Shown here one piece after another: positions 1 to 8,139 of a DNA stretch of 48,072 nucleotides. Numbering within the stretch: the stretch's first letter is position 1; each line of letters opens with the position of its first letter. The notes under the pieces are model-generated. The model was not told the origin of the DNA. It saw nothing but the letters and a program-made list of their open reading frames with translations, and searched no databases. Where the stretch lies: positions 1-48,072 of the forward strand of contig JAEEYO010000051.1 of the NCBI GenBank assembly GCA_016288205.1, in the 5' to 3' direction. The translations under genes and the position numbers were made by a program. The stretch comes from Treponema sp. Lineage in GTDB: Bacteria > Spirochaetota > Spirochaetia > Treponematales > Treponemataceae.

Positions 1-1
1 C

Positions 2-208
2 CGCCCGATTGAGGACATGGCAATCAGTTGCCGAGCGCACTGTATCTGCCCGCCGGGAGCCCAGCACAAATGCACGGAACGCCGCGACATCCCCGGAAGC
101 AACGCATTCGTCCCGTCAGTAGCAGGCCTAATCATCGCAAGCGAAATCATAAAGGATTTGACACAGGAAGCCACCGCACGGGCAAGGGCTGTAAAGACGG
201 TGAAATGA
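2..208 (+). CDS. C-terminal end of a ThiF/E1-like (possibly TcdA) protein, 5' partial
   Basis: The frame is open from the window edge and ends with TGA at 206-208, giving about 68 residues of a C-terminus. The stretch FVPSVAGLIIASEIIKDL resembles the end of ThiF/HesA/MoeB-type adenylating enzymes, such as tRNA threonylcarbamoyladenosine dehydratase, where a membrane-like helix follows a PGS-x-x-FVP loop. Cysteines at CICPP and HKC could belong to the zinc site of that fold, but this is inference. The body of the gene lies outside the window, so the assignment rests on one conserved block only. It reads towards the DUF4143 gene, which has its own promoter. Confidence 0.5.
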   Translation, partial: RPIEDMAISCRAHCICPPGAQHKCTERRDIPGSNAFVPSVAGLIIASEIIKDLTQEATARARAVKTVK

Positions 209-249
209 TAGCTGAAATGCCTAAAAACGGTACAAATCGCAACTTCAAC

Positions 250-278
250 TTGCATTTTGTTCCATTTTGCCTTATAAT
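250..278 (+). promoter_or_regulatory. Sigma70-type promoter, predicted leaderless
   Basis: TTGCAT (250-255), a 17-bp spacer and a perfect TATAAT (273-278) lie 6 nt before the ATG at 285. Transcription would start at or next to the A of the start codon, and no Shine-Dalgarno sequence is present. Confidence 0.7.
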
Positions 279-284
279 CTAAGT

Positions 285-1445
285 ATGATTGAGATAAAAC
301 GACTTGCAGAAACGGAATTAAAGCGATGCGCGGATTATTTTCCGGTCGTCACAATTTTGGGACCTCGTCAGTCTGGGAAGACGACGCTTGTAAAGTCATT
401 TTTCAAGGACTATTCATATATAAATCTTGAGGACCCTGAGTTTTACAACCTTGCCAAGAATGACGTGAATGCATTTTTCGGCATGATAAAAGGCCCCGTG
501 ATTTTGGATGAAGTTCAGCGCATTCCGGAGCTTTTAAATAAAATCCAGGTAATCGTTGATGAAAAAAAATCAAATGCCCAGTTCATTCTGCCAGGAAGTT
601 TTCAGCAGGGGTTAAAATCCGCAATTTCCCAATCTCTTGCAGGAAGAACTGCTGTCATCAATCTTCTTCCTTTTTCCATACAGGAACTGCAATCTGCAAA
701 CATGGATTTTTCAAAGGATGAGTTTTTGTATCAGGGATTCATGCCCCGACTTTATTCAGAAGGTCAGCCCGCGGATTTGCTCTACCGCTCATATTTTCAA
801 ACCTATGTTGAGCGTGATGTGCAGACGCTTTTAAATGTAAAGAACAAGGCTCTGTTTGAAAAGTTTCTTCATCTTCTTGCGGGGCGTATTGGGCAGGTTG
901 TTAACTATGAATCCCTTGCCAACGATGCCGGAGTTTCAAGGACAACGGTTGAGCAATGGATTTCTGTTCTGGAATCTTCTTTCATTATTTTTAAGCTTGA
1001 ACCCTATTTTGAAAACTACACGAAGAGGCTTATCAAGTCGCCTAAGATTTATTTTTTTGAGCCGGGACTTGCTTCATATCTTTTGGGAATAAAAAACTCC
1101 GACCAGGTCTCCCGCGACCCGCTTGTTGGAAATCTGTTTGAGAATATGGTCATACTAGAAATTCTAAAAAGTCAGTTCAATAGAGGAATGGAAAAGAGCC
1201 TTTATTATTTTCGTGACAGCAAGGGCTTTGAAATTGATTTGATAATTGCAGACGGAAGAAAAATCATTCCAGTTGAAATAAAATCCGCATCAACCTACAA
1301 CAAGGAGTTTGCAAAAAATCTGAAAAAGATATGCGCCTTTGCTCCAAACGCATTTTCCCCAACAGTTGTGTACAGCGGAGACTTGGAGCTTGAATCTGAC
1401 GGAGTGAAATACATGAATTACAAGAACTGCGGGAATTTGGTTTAG
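285..1445 (+). CDS. ATP-binding protein, AAA_14 + DUF4143
   Basis: This 386-residue protein has the two-part layout of the AAA_14/DUF4143 family. The Walker A motif GPRQSGKT is at residues 26-33. The Walker B stretch VILDEVQRIPEL follows near residue 70, and the C-terminal DUF4143 domain ends in a PD-(D/E)XK-like block (FEIDLII...IIPVEIKSA). Function is not established for the family; it is often scattered in multiple copies in host-associated anaerobes, and a nuclease-like or toxin-like role has been suggested only from fold. A TTG in frame at 267 would add six residues, but it sits inside the promoter, so ATG 285 is preferred. Two related proteins lie in this window at 2795-4066 and 37849-39207. 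Confidence 0.85.
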   Translation: MIEIKRLAETELKRCADYFPVVTILGPRQSGKTTLVKSFFKDYSYINLEDPEFYNLAKNDVNAFFGMIKGPVILDEVQRIPELLNKIQVIVDEKKSNAQFILPGSFQQGLKSAISQSLAGRTAVINLLPFSIQELQSANMDFSKDEFLYQGFMPRLYSEGQPADLLYRSYFQTYVERDVQTLLNVKNKALFEKFLHLLAGRIGQVVNYESLANDAGVSRTTVEQWISVLESSFIIFKLEPYFENYTKRLIKSPKIYFFEPGLASYLLGIKNSDQVSRDPLVGNLFENMVILEILKSQFNRGMEKSLYYFRDSKGFEIDLIIADGRKIIPVEIKSASTYNKEFAKNLKKICAFAPNAFSPTVVYSGDLELESDGVKYMNYKNCGNLV

Positions 1446-1467
1446 TCAGGAAAAATTAGAGTCTGTG

Positions 1468-1476
1468 TGATATAAT
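1468..1476 (+). promoter_or_regulatory. Extended −10 promoter element
   Basis: TGA followed by TATAAT forms an extended −10 element upstream of the DUF72 gene. No convincing −35 box is seen 16-18 bp upstream, which is tolerated for extended −10 promoters. Confidence 0.5.
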
Positions 1477-1506
1477 TCATTCAAAAATCAAATGGAGAAA
1501 AAAAAC

Positions 1507-2307
1507 GTGAAATCAATTCTCATCGGCACCAGCGGCTACGACTATCCGGAATGGAGGGGTGTTTTTTATCCCGAGGACTTAAAGCGAAAAGATTTTCTTC
1601 CATATTATTCCACGGTCTTTAACGCGCTTGAAGTGAACAGCACGTTTTACAACATGCCCACTGCGGAGAGGCTGATTTCTTTTTACGAGCGGTCCGAGGG
1701 AAGATTGAATTTCAGCATAAAGGCGAGCAGACTTCTTACCCACGAGATTGACTCAAATTGGCAGACGGCTGCGAAGGATTTTAAGTCGGCGGTGAGACCC
1801 CTTCAAGAAAAGGACAGGCTTTCGGCTCTTCTCTTTCAGTTTCCCCAGAGCTTTCATTACACAAAGGAAAACAGAATCTACCTTGCAAAGCTCATTTCTG
1901 AGTTTGAGGGATTTCCAACGCTGATTGAATTCCGGCACAGGGAATGGATACGCGAGTCAGTTTTTGAGGGGCTTGAAAAACGGAATGCGTCAATCGTTTT
2001 TTGTGACATGCCGCAGCTGAAAAATCTTCCCGACGGCACTTTGGCAAAGACTCCGTTTGTTGGAAGTAACGCATATATCCGCATGCATGGACGAAATGAA
2101 AATGCCTGGTACAATGCCGAAGGTCAAAACGGAAGCTCACGATACTGCTATGAATATTCCGACGATGAGCTTTCAAGTTTTGTCCCAATAGTAAGGCAGG
2201 CAAACGGCGAGGGAAAGAAAGTTCAGATGTACTTCAACAATCATCCCAAGGGCAGCGGGGCAAAGAACGCAAGAAGGATGCGGGAGCTGGTGGAGGCTGC
2301 TTTTTGA
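1507..2307 (+). CDS. DUF72 family protein (YecE-like TIM barrel)
   Basis: The protein opens with ILIGTSGYDYPEW, the hallmark N-terminus of DUF72 proteins. It also has the family features EVNSTFYNMP, FSIKASRLLTH, LLFQFP and a C-terminal YFNNHPKG-type motif. Length (266 residues) is normal for the family. DUF72 proteins adopt a TIM-barrel fold; their reaction is not known. GTG at 1507 is chosen as the start because GGAG at 1494-1497 is well placed before it and the homologous N-terminus begins there; the ATG at 1492 would put that GGAG inside the coding region. The gene stands alone between an upstream plus-strand ATPase and a convergent Nudix gene. Confidence 0.85.
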   Translation: MKSILIGTSGYDYPEWRGVFYPEDLKRKDFLPYYSTVFNALEVNSTFYNMPTAERLISFYERSEGRLNFSIKASRLLTHEIDSNWQTAAKDFKSAVRPLQEKDRLSALLFQFPQSFHYTKENRIYLAKLISEFEGFPTLIEFRHREWIRESVFEGLEKRNASIVFCDMPQLKNLPDGTLAKTPFVGSNAYIRMHGRNENAWYNAEGQNGSSRYCYEYSDDELSSFVPIVRQANGEGKKVQMYFNNHPKGSGAKNARRMRELVEAAF

Positions 2308-2351
2308 AATATGGCATCATGCTGGAAGTGATTCAAAATATTTTTGTTTAG

Positions 2352-2756
2352 TTATAAAAGGATTTTTTCCACCTTGTCCAAAATCGTAAGGTCTGCCGGG
2401 AGCCATTGCACGGTACGGAGATTTTCTTTCGTGAGCCAGCTTGCGTTTTCGTGTTCCAACAGCTCCAGCTTTCCGCTTATGACAGAACACTCATAGCATC
2501 TCATGGAAAGATGAAAGGCAGGGTAGTCGTATTCGATGGTGTCGACGTAATCACCCACGCTTATTTCTGTCGCAAGCTCTTCTTTTATTTCACGCTTGAG
2601 CGCATTTTCCGGGCTTTCACCTTCCTCAATCTTACCGCCGGGAAATTCCCACCAGCCCTTCCAGTCCCCGTATCCGCGTTGGGTTGAGAACACTTGTTTT
2701 GTTCCGTCTTCCGTTGCGCGGATTATTATTGCTGCTACTACGCTTATGGTTTTCAT
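2352..2756 (-). CDS. MutT-like Nudix hydrolase (8-oxo-dGTP diphosphatase-like)
   Basis: This 134-residue protein carries a complete Nudix box at residues 41-63 (GKIEEGE, then REIKEEL). It lies in the usual MutT setting, preceded by GWWEFPGG and followed by a LELLEHENASWLT block. The family hydrolyses oxidised nucleotides such as 8-oxo-dGTP to the monophosphate and so protects DNA and RNA from misincorporation. The start has a GGAAG ribosome binding site 7 nt upstream. A close paralogue in the opposite orientation lies at 12651-13109; the two bracket the defence island. Substrate is inferred from family only. Confidence 0.88.
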   Translation of the reverse strand: MKTISVVAAIIIRATEDGTKQVFSTQRGYGDWKGWWEFPGGKIEEGESPENALKREIKEELATEISVGDYVDTIEYDYPAFHLSMRCYECSVISGKLELLEHENASWLTKENLRTVQWLPADLTILDKVEKILL

Positions 2757-2794
2757 TTTATGTCTTCCAATGTATCTTCCTTCATTTTAAATCC

Positions 2795-4066
2795 TTAATT
2801 TCCAAGGCAGGTAATCGGAACTATAAGTATTCCGTCTTCCCTTTTATATGCATAATCGCCAACTGCGGTAAGAATCATTTTAAAGCTCGGCTGTTTCATC
2901 TTGGACGTGTCGATGTTTTTTTCGAGGGTATTCAAGTTTTTTGCGTCTTCCGCTATAAGTTTGTCGCCTCCGAGTTTTACTTCTATCAGTCCATAAGAGC
3001 CATTACGCAAATGAACAACGGCATCACATTCAAGATTGTTTCTGTCTCGATAGTGATAAACCAATCCGTCCAGTGTCTGTGCATAGACTTTTAAATCCCT
3101 GACGCATAGATTTTCAAAAAGAAAGCCCATTGTCTTCAAATCATTTATCAAATCTTCAGGCCCAATACCAAGACATGCGGTGGCTATGGATGGGTCAACA
3201 AAATATCTTGTGTCCGTTGTTCGGATGGCGGTTTTTGAGCGGAGATTTGGATTCCATGCAGGCGAGTCTTCGATAACAAAAATTTTCTTTAAGGCATCAA
3301 CGTAATCATAAAGCGTTTCTATGCTGAAACTTTCGATGTCGTTTCCCAGAATGTCCTTGCGCAAGTCTTCATATTTTATTTGGGTGCCAATATTCCGTGA
3401 ATACGAGCGCATCAGGAGTCTGGCCCTTTCCGGGTTCCGTGTTTTGCCATCAACCCGGGAAATGTCAGAATTAACTACAGCGTCATAATAGTCTATTGAC
3501 TGCCTTAATGCGATTTTTTCTGAAGTACCAAGAACTTTTGGCCAACCTCCGCGGCATATAAGATAGGCAATTTTCCTAAGATCCGTTTCGTTGCTTGCGG
3601 CGATGTCTGTTTCGTTTTGAAACAGTTTTTTTAGTGAAACTTTTCCTGTTGAATCTCCTGTTTCCAGAAGAGTCATTGTCCGCATCAATAATCTGCTTAT
3701 TCTTCCTGTTCCAGAATGTGAGATTTCGTCAGTAGATGCAGAGACTGCGGAGCCCGTCAATATAAACTGATTGAATTCATTGCGTCTGTCAACTTCAAAA
3801 CGGACGGCATCCCAAAGCTTGGGTGCAAGCTGCCACTCATCAATAAGGCGGGGAGTTTTTCCTTCAAGCAGAAGTGACGGATTCAAATTTGCCAGCTGCA
3901 GGTTCTGCTCTTTTTTTGCCGGATCCTGCATATAAAGACGGCTGTTTGAAATCTGCTCTGCGGTGGTCGTTTTTCCACACCACTTTGCGCCTTCCACCAG
4001 CACAGCCCCCTTTGCTTCGAGCATTTCCTTGAGAATTGAATCTACGAGTCTTTTGCTATACTCCAT
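2795..4066 (-). CDS. ATP-binding protein, AAA_14 + DUF4143
   Basis: The 423-residue protein has Walker A GAKWCGKTT (residues 26-34) and Walker B LIDEWQLAPKLW (near 75-86). Its middle region contains the Arg-rich helix typical of this family. A DUF4143 C-terminus follows, with ECDAVVHLRNGSYGLIEVKLGG, a PD-(D/E)XK-like block. It belongs to the DUF4143 subfamily that keeps a long C-terminal tail, so it is not a recent duplicate of the copy at 285-1445. No Shine-Dalgarno sequence precedes the ATG; a promoter with exact consensus −35 ends 6 nt before it. Role unknown. Confidence 0.85.
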   Translation of the reverse strand: MEYSKRLVDSILKEMLEAKGAVLVEGAKWCGKTTTAEQISNSRLYMQDPAKKEQNLQLANLNPSLLLEGKTPRLIDEWQLAPKLWDAVRFEVDRRNEFNQFILTGSAVSASTDEISHSGTGRISRLLMRTMTLLETGDSTGKVSLKKLFQNETDIAASNETDLRKIAYLICRGGWPKVLGTSEKIALRQSIDYYDAVVNSDISRVDGKTRNPERARLLMRSYSRNIGTQIKYEDLRKDILGNDIESFSIETLYDYVDALKKIFVIEDSPAWNPNLRSKTAIRTTDTRYFVDPSIATACLGIGPEDLINDLKTMGFLFENLCVRDLKVYAQTLDGLVYHYRDRNNLECDAVVHLRNGSYGLIEVKLGGDKLIAEDAKNLNTLEKNIDTSKMKQPSFKMILTAVGDYAYKREDGILIVPITCLGN

Positions 4067-4072
4067 TGTTTC

Positions 4073-4101
4073 ATCATACCGGGGAATACAGATTTTGTCA
4101 A
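4073..4101 (-). promoter_or_regulatory. Consensus promoter, predicted leaderless
   Basis: On the minus strand TTGACA (4101-4096), 17 bp and TATGAT (4078-4073) stand 6 nt before the ATG at 4066. The start point should coincide with the start codon. Confidence 0.75.
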
Positions 4102-4546
4102 ATATCCGATACAGACTTTGGCATATTTTTAACCAAGAGAATGGCAGAAAATTAGCATAGATTTTTGCAACATTTTACTACTGGTTTTGGCGATTCTTCA
4201 TAGCTGTAAAAAATCAGGAACAAAACTCGATTGTAAGCGAAAGCGAACAGACAATGCCCCCGAAGTTTCACACGGATTCACTTGATATTCTGCGTAAATA
4301 ACGCAAAACTTGCCAAGCCCGAGTACGTAAAGCTTGGTGCCAAGTACATATTTTGTCGCGGATTCATCCCGAATTTGCTGCGATTTATGCGGATGAAAAA
4401 TCTTTATGAAACAATTAGTTTTTAAATTGAAATGCTATTCTAATTGGATAATCTTAGAAACGGTATTACAACATTCTATTTGCTTTATTTTATCAATGTC
4501 AATTTGTACCAAAAAATGAAATAGCTATTTTTACCTGTCCCTATTA
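4102..4546. other. Intergenic region upstream of the defence island
   Basis: About 450 bases hold no credible complete gene. Apart from the possible lipoprotein remnant, I see only AT-rich sequence that grows richer in A+T towards the IetAS promoter. No direct repeats, tRNA or insertion-sequence ends were recognised. Confidence 0.5.
4148..4285 (+). pseudogene. Possible remnant of a lipoprotein gene
   Basis: A frame without a proper start codon reads as a hydrophobic leader followed by a lipobox-like LAILHSCKK and then about 27 polar residues before TGA at 4283-4285. This is how a truncated lipoprotein N-terminus would look. It could also be chance; no downstream continuation was recognised. 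Confidence 0.25.
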
Positions 4547-4575
4547 TTGACAATTTGTCCCTTTGGGATTATTAT
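4547..4575 (+). promoter_or_regulatory. Promoter of the ietAS pair
   Basis: TTGACA (4547-4552), a 17-bp spacer and TATTAT (4570-4575) give one mismatch to consensus. Transcription would begin near 4582, leaving a leader of about ten bases with no clear ribosome binding site. Confidence 0.65.
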
Positions 4576-4592
4576 AAACTTGGGTACGCAAG

Positions 4593-5642
4593 ATGAAGAA
4601 AAAGAATGTTCTTAACTTGATAAAATATTACTCTGAAAAGAATGACAGTGCTTTTAGGAATGAAGCCTATGAAATTGCAAGAGACTTTGATGCTGCCGGT
4701 GATTATCAATTAGCAGAGTATATAATGGCTCAACTTTCCAGTACTAATACTTTTATGCCACAAACGACGGAATCAGATTATTCTTTCTTTAGAAAAATGC
4801 CAATAAATCAAGAACCGCTTCCCCTTCCTGAGCCTATAAAAGATGATTTGGTGGGTATTGCAAATGCGATAGCACACAATGTCGGAATAAATAAATATTT
4901 ATTCTACGGCGCACCAGGTACTGGCAAAACCGAATCAGCAAAACAAATGTCAAGAATTCTTGACAGAGATTTATTTATCGTTGATTTTGAATCAATAATA
5001 GATAGTAAGCTTGGACAAACCGCTAAGAATATTGCAGAAATGTTCAAGCAAATGAATGAACTTCCGCAGCCGAATAAGATTATAATCTTGTTTGATGAAA
5101 TTGATTCAATTGCAATGGACAGAACGAATTCCAATGATTTGAGGGAAATGGGCAGAGCAACTTCGGCCATATTGAAGGGGTTTGATAATTTAAATGAAAA
5201 AATTGTTTTGATTGCAACTACAAATTTATACGACTCTTTTGATAAGGCTTTGATTAGAAGATTTGACAAGGTTATTGATTTTAACCGTTATACAAAAGAA
5301 GATTTAATTGAAATATCGGAAGTCATACTAGATTTTTATCTGAATAAATTTAAATTTGCAGGAAAGAACATAAGAATTTTTAAGAAAATCATGCAATTAG
5401 CAGTTGAACTGCCCTATCCAGGAGATTTGAAAAACATAATAAAAACTTCTATTGCATTTAGTAAAGTTGGCGACGAATTTGATTACTTGCGAAGAATCTA
5501 TAAGGATTTGTTAAAAGAAAAGGAAATAGATATTGTAAAATTAAGGGAACAAGGTTTCACAGTCAGGGAAATCGAAATATTGTCGGGCATTTCAAAAAGT
5601 CAAGTTTCTAGAGAGTTGCAGGCGGTAGCAGAGAATGAATAA
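4593..5642 (+). CDS. ietA: AAA ATPase of an IetAS-type defence/toxin-antitoxin pair
   Basis: This 349-residue protein is an FtsH/26S-like AAA ATPase. Walker A GAPGTGKT is at residues 106-113, Walker B ILFDEID at 165-171, sensor-1 ATTN at 208-211 and an arginine finger in IRRFD at 221-225. The first 90 residues are helical and family-specific; the last 30 look like a small helix-turn-helix (REIEILSGISKSQVSREL). AAA ATPases of this kind paired with a subtilisin-like protease are known as IetA/IetS, first described as a plasmid incompatibility/toxin-antitoxin pair and later tested as an antiphage system. The stop overlaps the start of the protease gene by 8 bp, so the two are translationally coupled. 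In the known pair the ATPase restrains or directs the protease. Confidence 0.82.
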   Translation: MKKKNVLNLIKYYSEKNDSAFRNEAYEIARDFDAAGDYQLAEYIMAQLSSTNTFMPQTTESDYSFFRKMPINQEPLPLPEPIKDDLVGIANAIAHNVGINKYLFYGAPGTGKTESAKQMSRILDRDLFIVDFESIIDSKLGQTAKNIAEMFKQMNELPQPNKIIILFDEIDSIAMDRTNSNDLREMGRATSAILKGFDNLNEKIVLIATTNLYDSFDKALIRRFDKVIDFNRYTKEDLIEISEVILDFYLNKFKFAGKNIRIFKKIMQLAVELPYPGDLKNIIKTSIAFSKVGDEFDYLRRIYKDLLKEKEIDIVKLREQGFTVREIEILSGISKSQVSRELQAVAENE

Positions 5643-7857
5643 TATCCTTCAAATAAAAGCAGAATTTGAACAAAAGCCAAATACCGGTGGTTTTTCTGCA
5701 CGCCATATTCCTGCAAACAGAATTGTCGAAATCTCACATTTACAAACCTTGCGAAATGAATTGAATTCTATTGTTCAATATTGGCAAAAAGACAAGCTCA
5801 TAAACAAAACCTTGGTTACAGCCTACTATATAGATGTAATAGCAAAAAGTAATAGAATTCAATCCCTCTTATGTGAAAAGGGCAAGAAAACAAACGATTT
5901 AATCGTAGGTGCAAAATTCAGCAAAGATAAAGATCCAAAACATATCATTACTTATTGTATGGAAAACAAATCTCTCATTGAGTCATTAAAAATGATAGAT
6001 GAAACGATAAGTATTTTGATTGATGATTTTGATGGAAGACTTACAAATGAGCAAATCTCTGCAATAATGCACAATGAAATTCCATTTAAATCAGATGTAA
6101 TGTCGAAGAACTGTTTTATCAATATTGTTGCAGATTCTGTATATCTGGAAAAGCTTGATGTTGATAAAGACAGACCTGAATTAACAGAAAGTCAAGTTAT
6201 AACTTTATACGATATTGGAATTCCGTATAGAGAAATCTTTAGAAAAATAGATTTGGATTATCTGAATATAAACAAATTTGATGACAATACTTTTTTGTTA
6301 AATCCAACACAGTATTCTATCTTAAAAAATAGTGCGCCATATCTGATTGCAATGGCAACGCCAGATTTTTCAAAATATACATTTAATGATATTTCTGATG
6401 ATGAAATTGACAAAGACATTCCTATTCCAGACCCGACAAACGAACCTGTTATTGGAGTAATCGACACACTTTTTGATAAAACTGTCTATTTTTCAAAATG
6501 GGTTGATTATGTAAAGCTTATTGACCCGAATATTACAACAACCTGGGAAGATGAACACCATGGTACTATGGTGGATTCAATTATTGTTGATGGACCAACG
6601 CTAAACAAAGATATTGACGATGGCTGTGGTCGTTTTCGCGTAAGGCACTTTGGCGTTGCAGCTGGAAAAAAATACAGTGTGTTTACTTTGCTTCGGCAGA
6701 TTCGAGATATAGTCCAGACAAATAGAGACATTCATGTATGGAATCTTAGCTTAGGAGCTGAGTCTGAAATCGAAGATAATTTTATTTCGCCTGTGGCAGC
6801 TTTGTTAGATAATCTGCAATATGATTACCCAGATATAATTTTTATTGTTGCAGGAACAAACAAGACTTCAAAAAATCAGGTTAAAATCGGCTCTCCTGCG
6901 GATTCAATCAATTCTATTGTCGTTAATTCAGTATCATTCGATAATCTGCCTGCCTCATATACAAGAAAAGGCCCGGTTCTGTCTTTCTTTACAAAACCAG
7001 ATGTGAGTTATTACGGTGGAGATGATTCAAAAGAAATGAATGTCTATTTTTCAAATGGGAAAGTAGTCAGAACTGGAACTTCGTTTGCGGCTCCTTGGAT
7101 TGCAAGAAAAATGGCTTATATGATGCAAGTTATAGGATTAAGTAGGGAAGTTGCAAAGGCTTTGCTTATTGATTGTGCTGCTGGTTGGAACAAACAGAAT
7201 TCTTCCAGTTATGAGATTGGATTTGGCATCGCTCCCGTAAAGATTACTGATATTTTGCAATCTAAAGATGATGAAATCCGATTCTTTCTAAGCGGTACAT
7301 CAGAAAAGTGGGATACATATCTTTATAACATACCAGTTCCCGCAGTTAATGATAACCATCCGTTCATAGCAAAAGCAACTTTGTGCTATTTTCCTAAATG
7401 CTTTAGGAATCAAGGTGTAGATTATACGACGACCGAGCTTGATCTGCATTTTGGAAGAATAAAAGATGATGGTTCTATAGCATCAATAAATGAAAATCTT
7501 CAGAATGAAACTGACAACGTTTTTACAAAAGAGAGCAACGCAAGAGATTTGTTCAGGAAATGGGATAATGTTAAGCATATAGGAGAATTTGAAGAAACCA
7601 AACATCGTCCTAAAAAAGCCTATAAAACAAAATCTTGGGGCATAAGCCTAAAAACTACAGAGCGGCTTTCTGAAAAATACGGAAAAGATTTGAAGTTTGG
7701 TATAGTTCTTACATTAAAAGAATTATATGGAAAAAACAGAATTCAGGAATTCATACAGCAGTGCTTATTGCGTGGAATGATTGTAAATAAAATCGACATT
7801 GAAAATCAGATTGATATTTACAACAAAGCTGACGTTGAAATTAATTTTGAGGAGTAG
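5635..7857 (+). CDS. ietS: Subtilisin-like serine protease, IetS-type effector
   Basis: The 740-residue protein holds a complete S8 catalytic triad. Asp277 lies in VIGVIDTLF, His309 in HHGTMV and Ser483 in RTGTSFAAP, with an oxyanion Asn probably at 409 (VAGTN). There is no signal peptide or membrane helix, so it acts in the cytoplasm, unlike ordinary subtilases. The first 270 residues are a large N-terminal region typical of the IetS partner; the region after 500 is beta-rich and unassigned. With the overlapping AAA ATPase gene it forms the two-gene IetAS module, in which the protease is the toxic effector. Target proteins are unknown. Confidence 0.85.
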   Translation: MNNILQIKAEFEQKPNTGGFSARHIPANRIVEISHLQTLRNELNSIVQYWQKDKLINKTLVTAYYIDVIAKSNRIQSLLCEKGKKTNDLIVGAKFSKDKDPKHIITYCMENKSLIESLKMIDETISILIDDFDGRLTNEQISAIMHNEIPFKSDVMSKNCFINIVADSVYLEKLDVDKDRPELTESQVITLYDIGIPYREIFRKIDLDYLNINKFDDNTFLLNPTQYSILKNSAPYLIAMATPDFSKYTFNDISDDEIDKDIPIPDPTNEPVIGVIDTLFDKTVYFSKWVDYVKLIDPNITTTWEDEHHGTMVDSIIVDGPTLNKDIDDGCGRFRVRHFGVAAGKKYSVFTLLRQIRDIVQTNRDIHVWNLSLGAESEIEDNFISPVAALLDNLQYDYPDIIFIVAGTNKTSKNQVKIGSPADSINSIVVNSVSFDNLPASYTRKGPVLSFFTKPDVSYYGGDDSKEMNVYFSNGKVVRTGTSFAAPWIARKMAYMMQVIGLSREVAKALLIDCAAGWNKQNSSSYEIGFGIAPVKITDILQSKDDEIRFFLSGTSEKWDTYLYNIPVPAVNDNHPFIAKATLCYFPKCFRNQGVDYTTTELDLHFGRIKDDGSIASINENLQNETDNVFTKESNARDLFRKWDNVKHIGEFEETKHRPKKAYKTKSWGISLKTTERLSEKYGKDLKFGIVLTLKELYGKNRIQEFIQQCLLRGMIVNKIDIENQIDIYNKADVEINFEE

Positions 7858-7862
7858 GTTTC

Positions 7863-7934
7863 ATGGCAAGATGTTTTGTAATACAGACCTTTGACAGTGA
7901 TACATTTAATGAGATTTTTATAGAGGAAAAATAG
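7863..7934 (+). pseudogene. 23-residue N-terminal stub of a nucleotide-processing-type effector
   Basis: The short frame begins MARCFVIQTFDS and stops after 23 codons. MARCFVIQPFD is the conserved start of a family of nucleoside 2-deoxyribosyltransferase/TIR-like proteins found next to defence genes, so this looks like the surviving start of such a gene, with its body deleted. The match rests on about ten residues recalled from the family. It starts 5 nt after the ietS stop. Confidence 0.45.
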
Positions 7935-7938
7935 AACC

Positions 7939-8139
7939 ATGCCCACCGAAGAACAAGAATTCACCGACTTTATGACAGAAGCCTCAATAAAAGCAATGGA
8001 ACTTCGCCAAAAATATAACAAACTCTCCGATAACAACAAACGGAAGTTTCTTCAATACATCGAGCCTATGGTTCGTGCAGGAGGAACGCAAGGGTTTATG
8101 AATCAGATGAACATTTTGTTTAATACAGGAAAAAAATAA
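7939..8139 (+). CDS. Small hypothetical protein in defence island
   Basis: A 66-residue, helical, hydrophilic protein with no recognised domain. Its stop codon shares bases with the next start (TAATG at 8137-8141), so it is probably co-translated with the HEPN gene. It could be an accessory or antitoxin-like partner of that protein, but nothing in the sequence proves this. Confidence 0.6.
   Translation: MPTEEQEFTDFMTEASIKAMELRQKYNKLSDNNKRKFLQYIEPMVRAGGTQGFMNQMNILFNTGKK

Noticed and set aside
2684..3094. 136-codon plus-strand frame
   Set aside because: It spans the ends of two minus-strand genes with family motifs and has no supporting signals.
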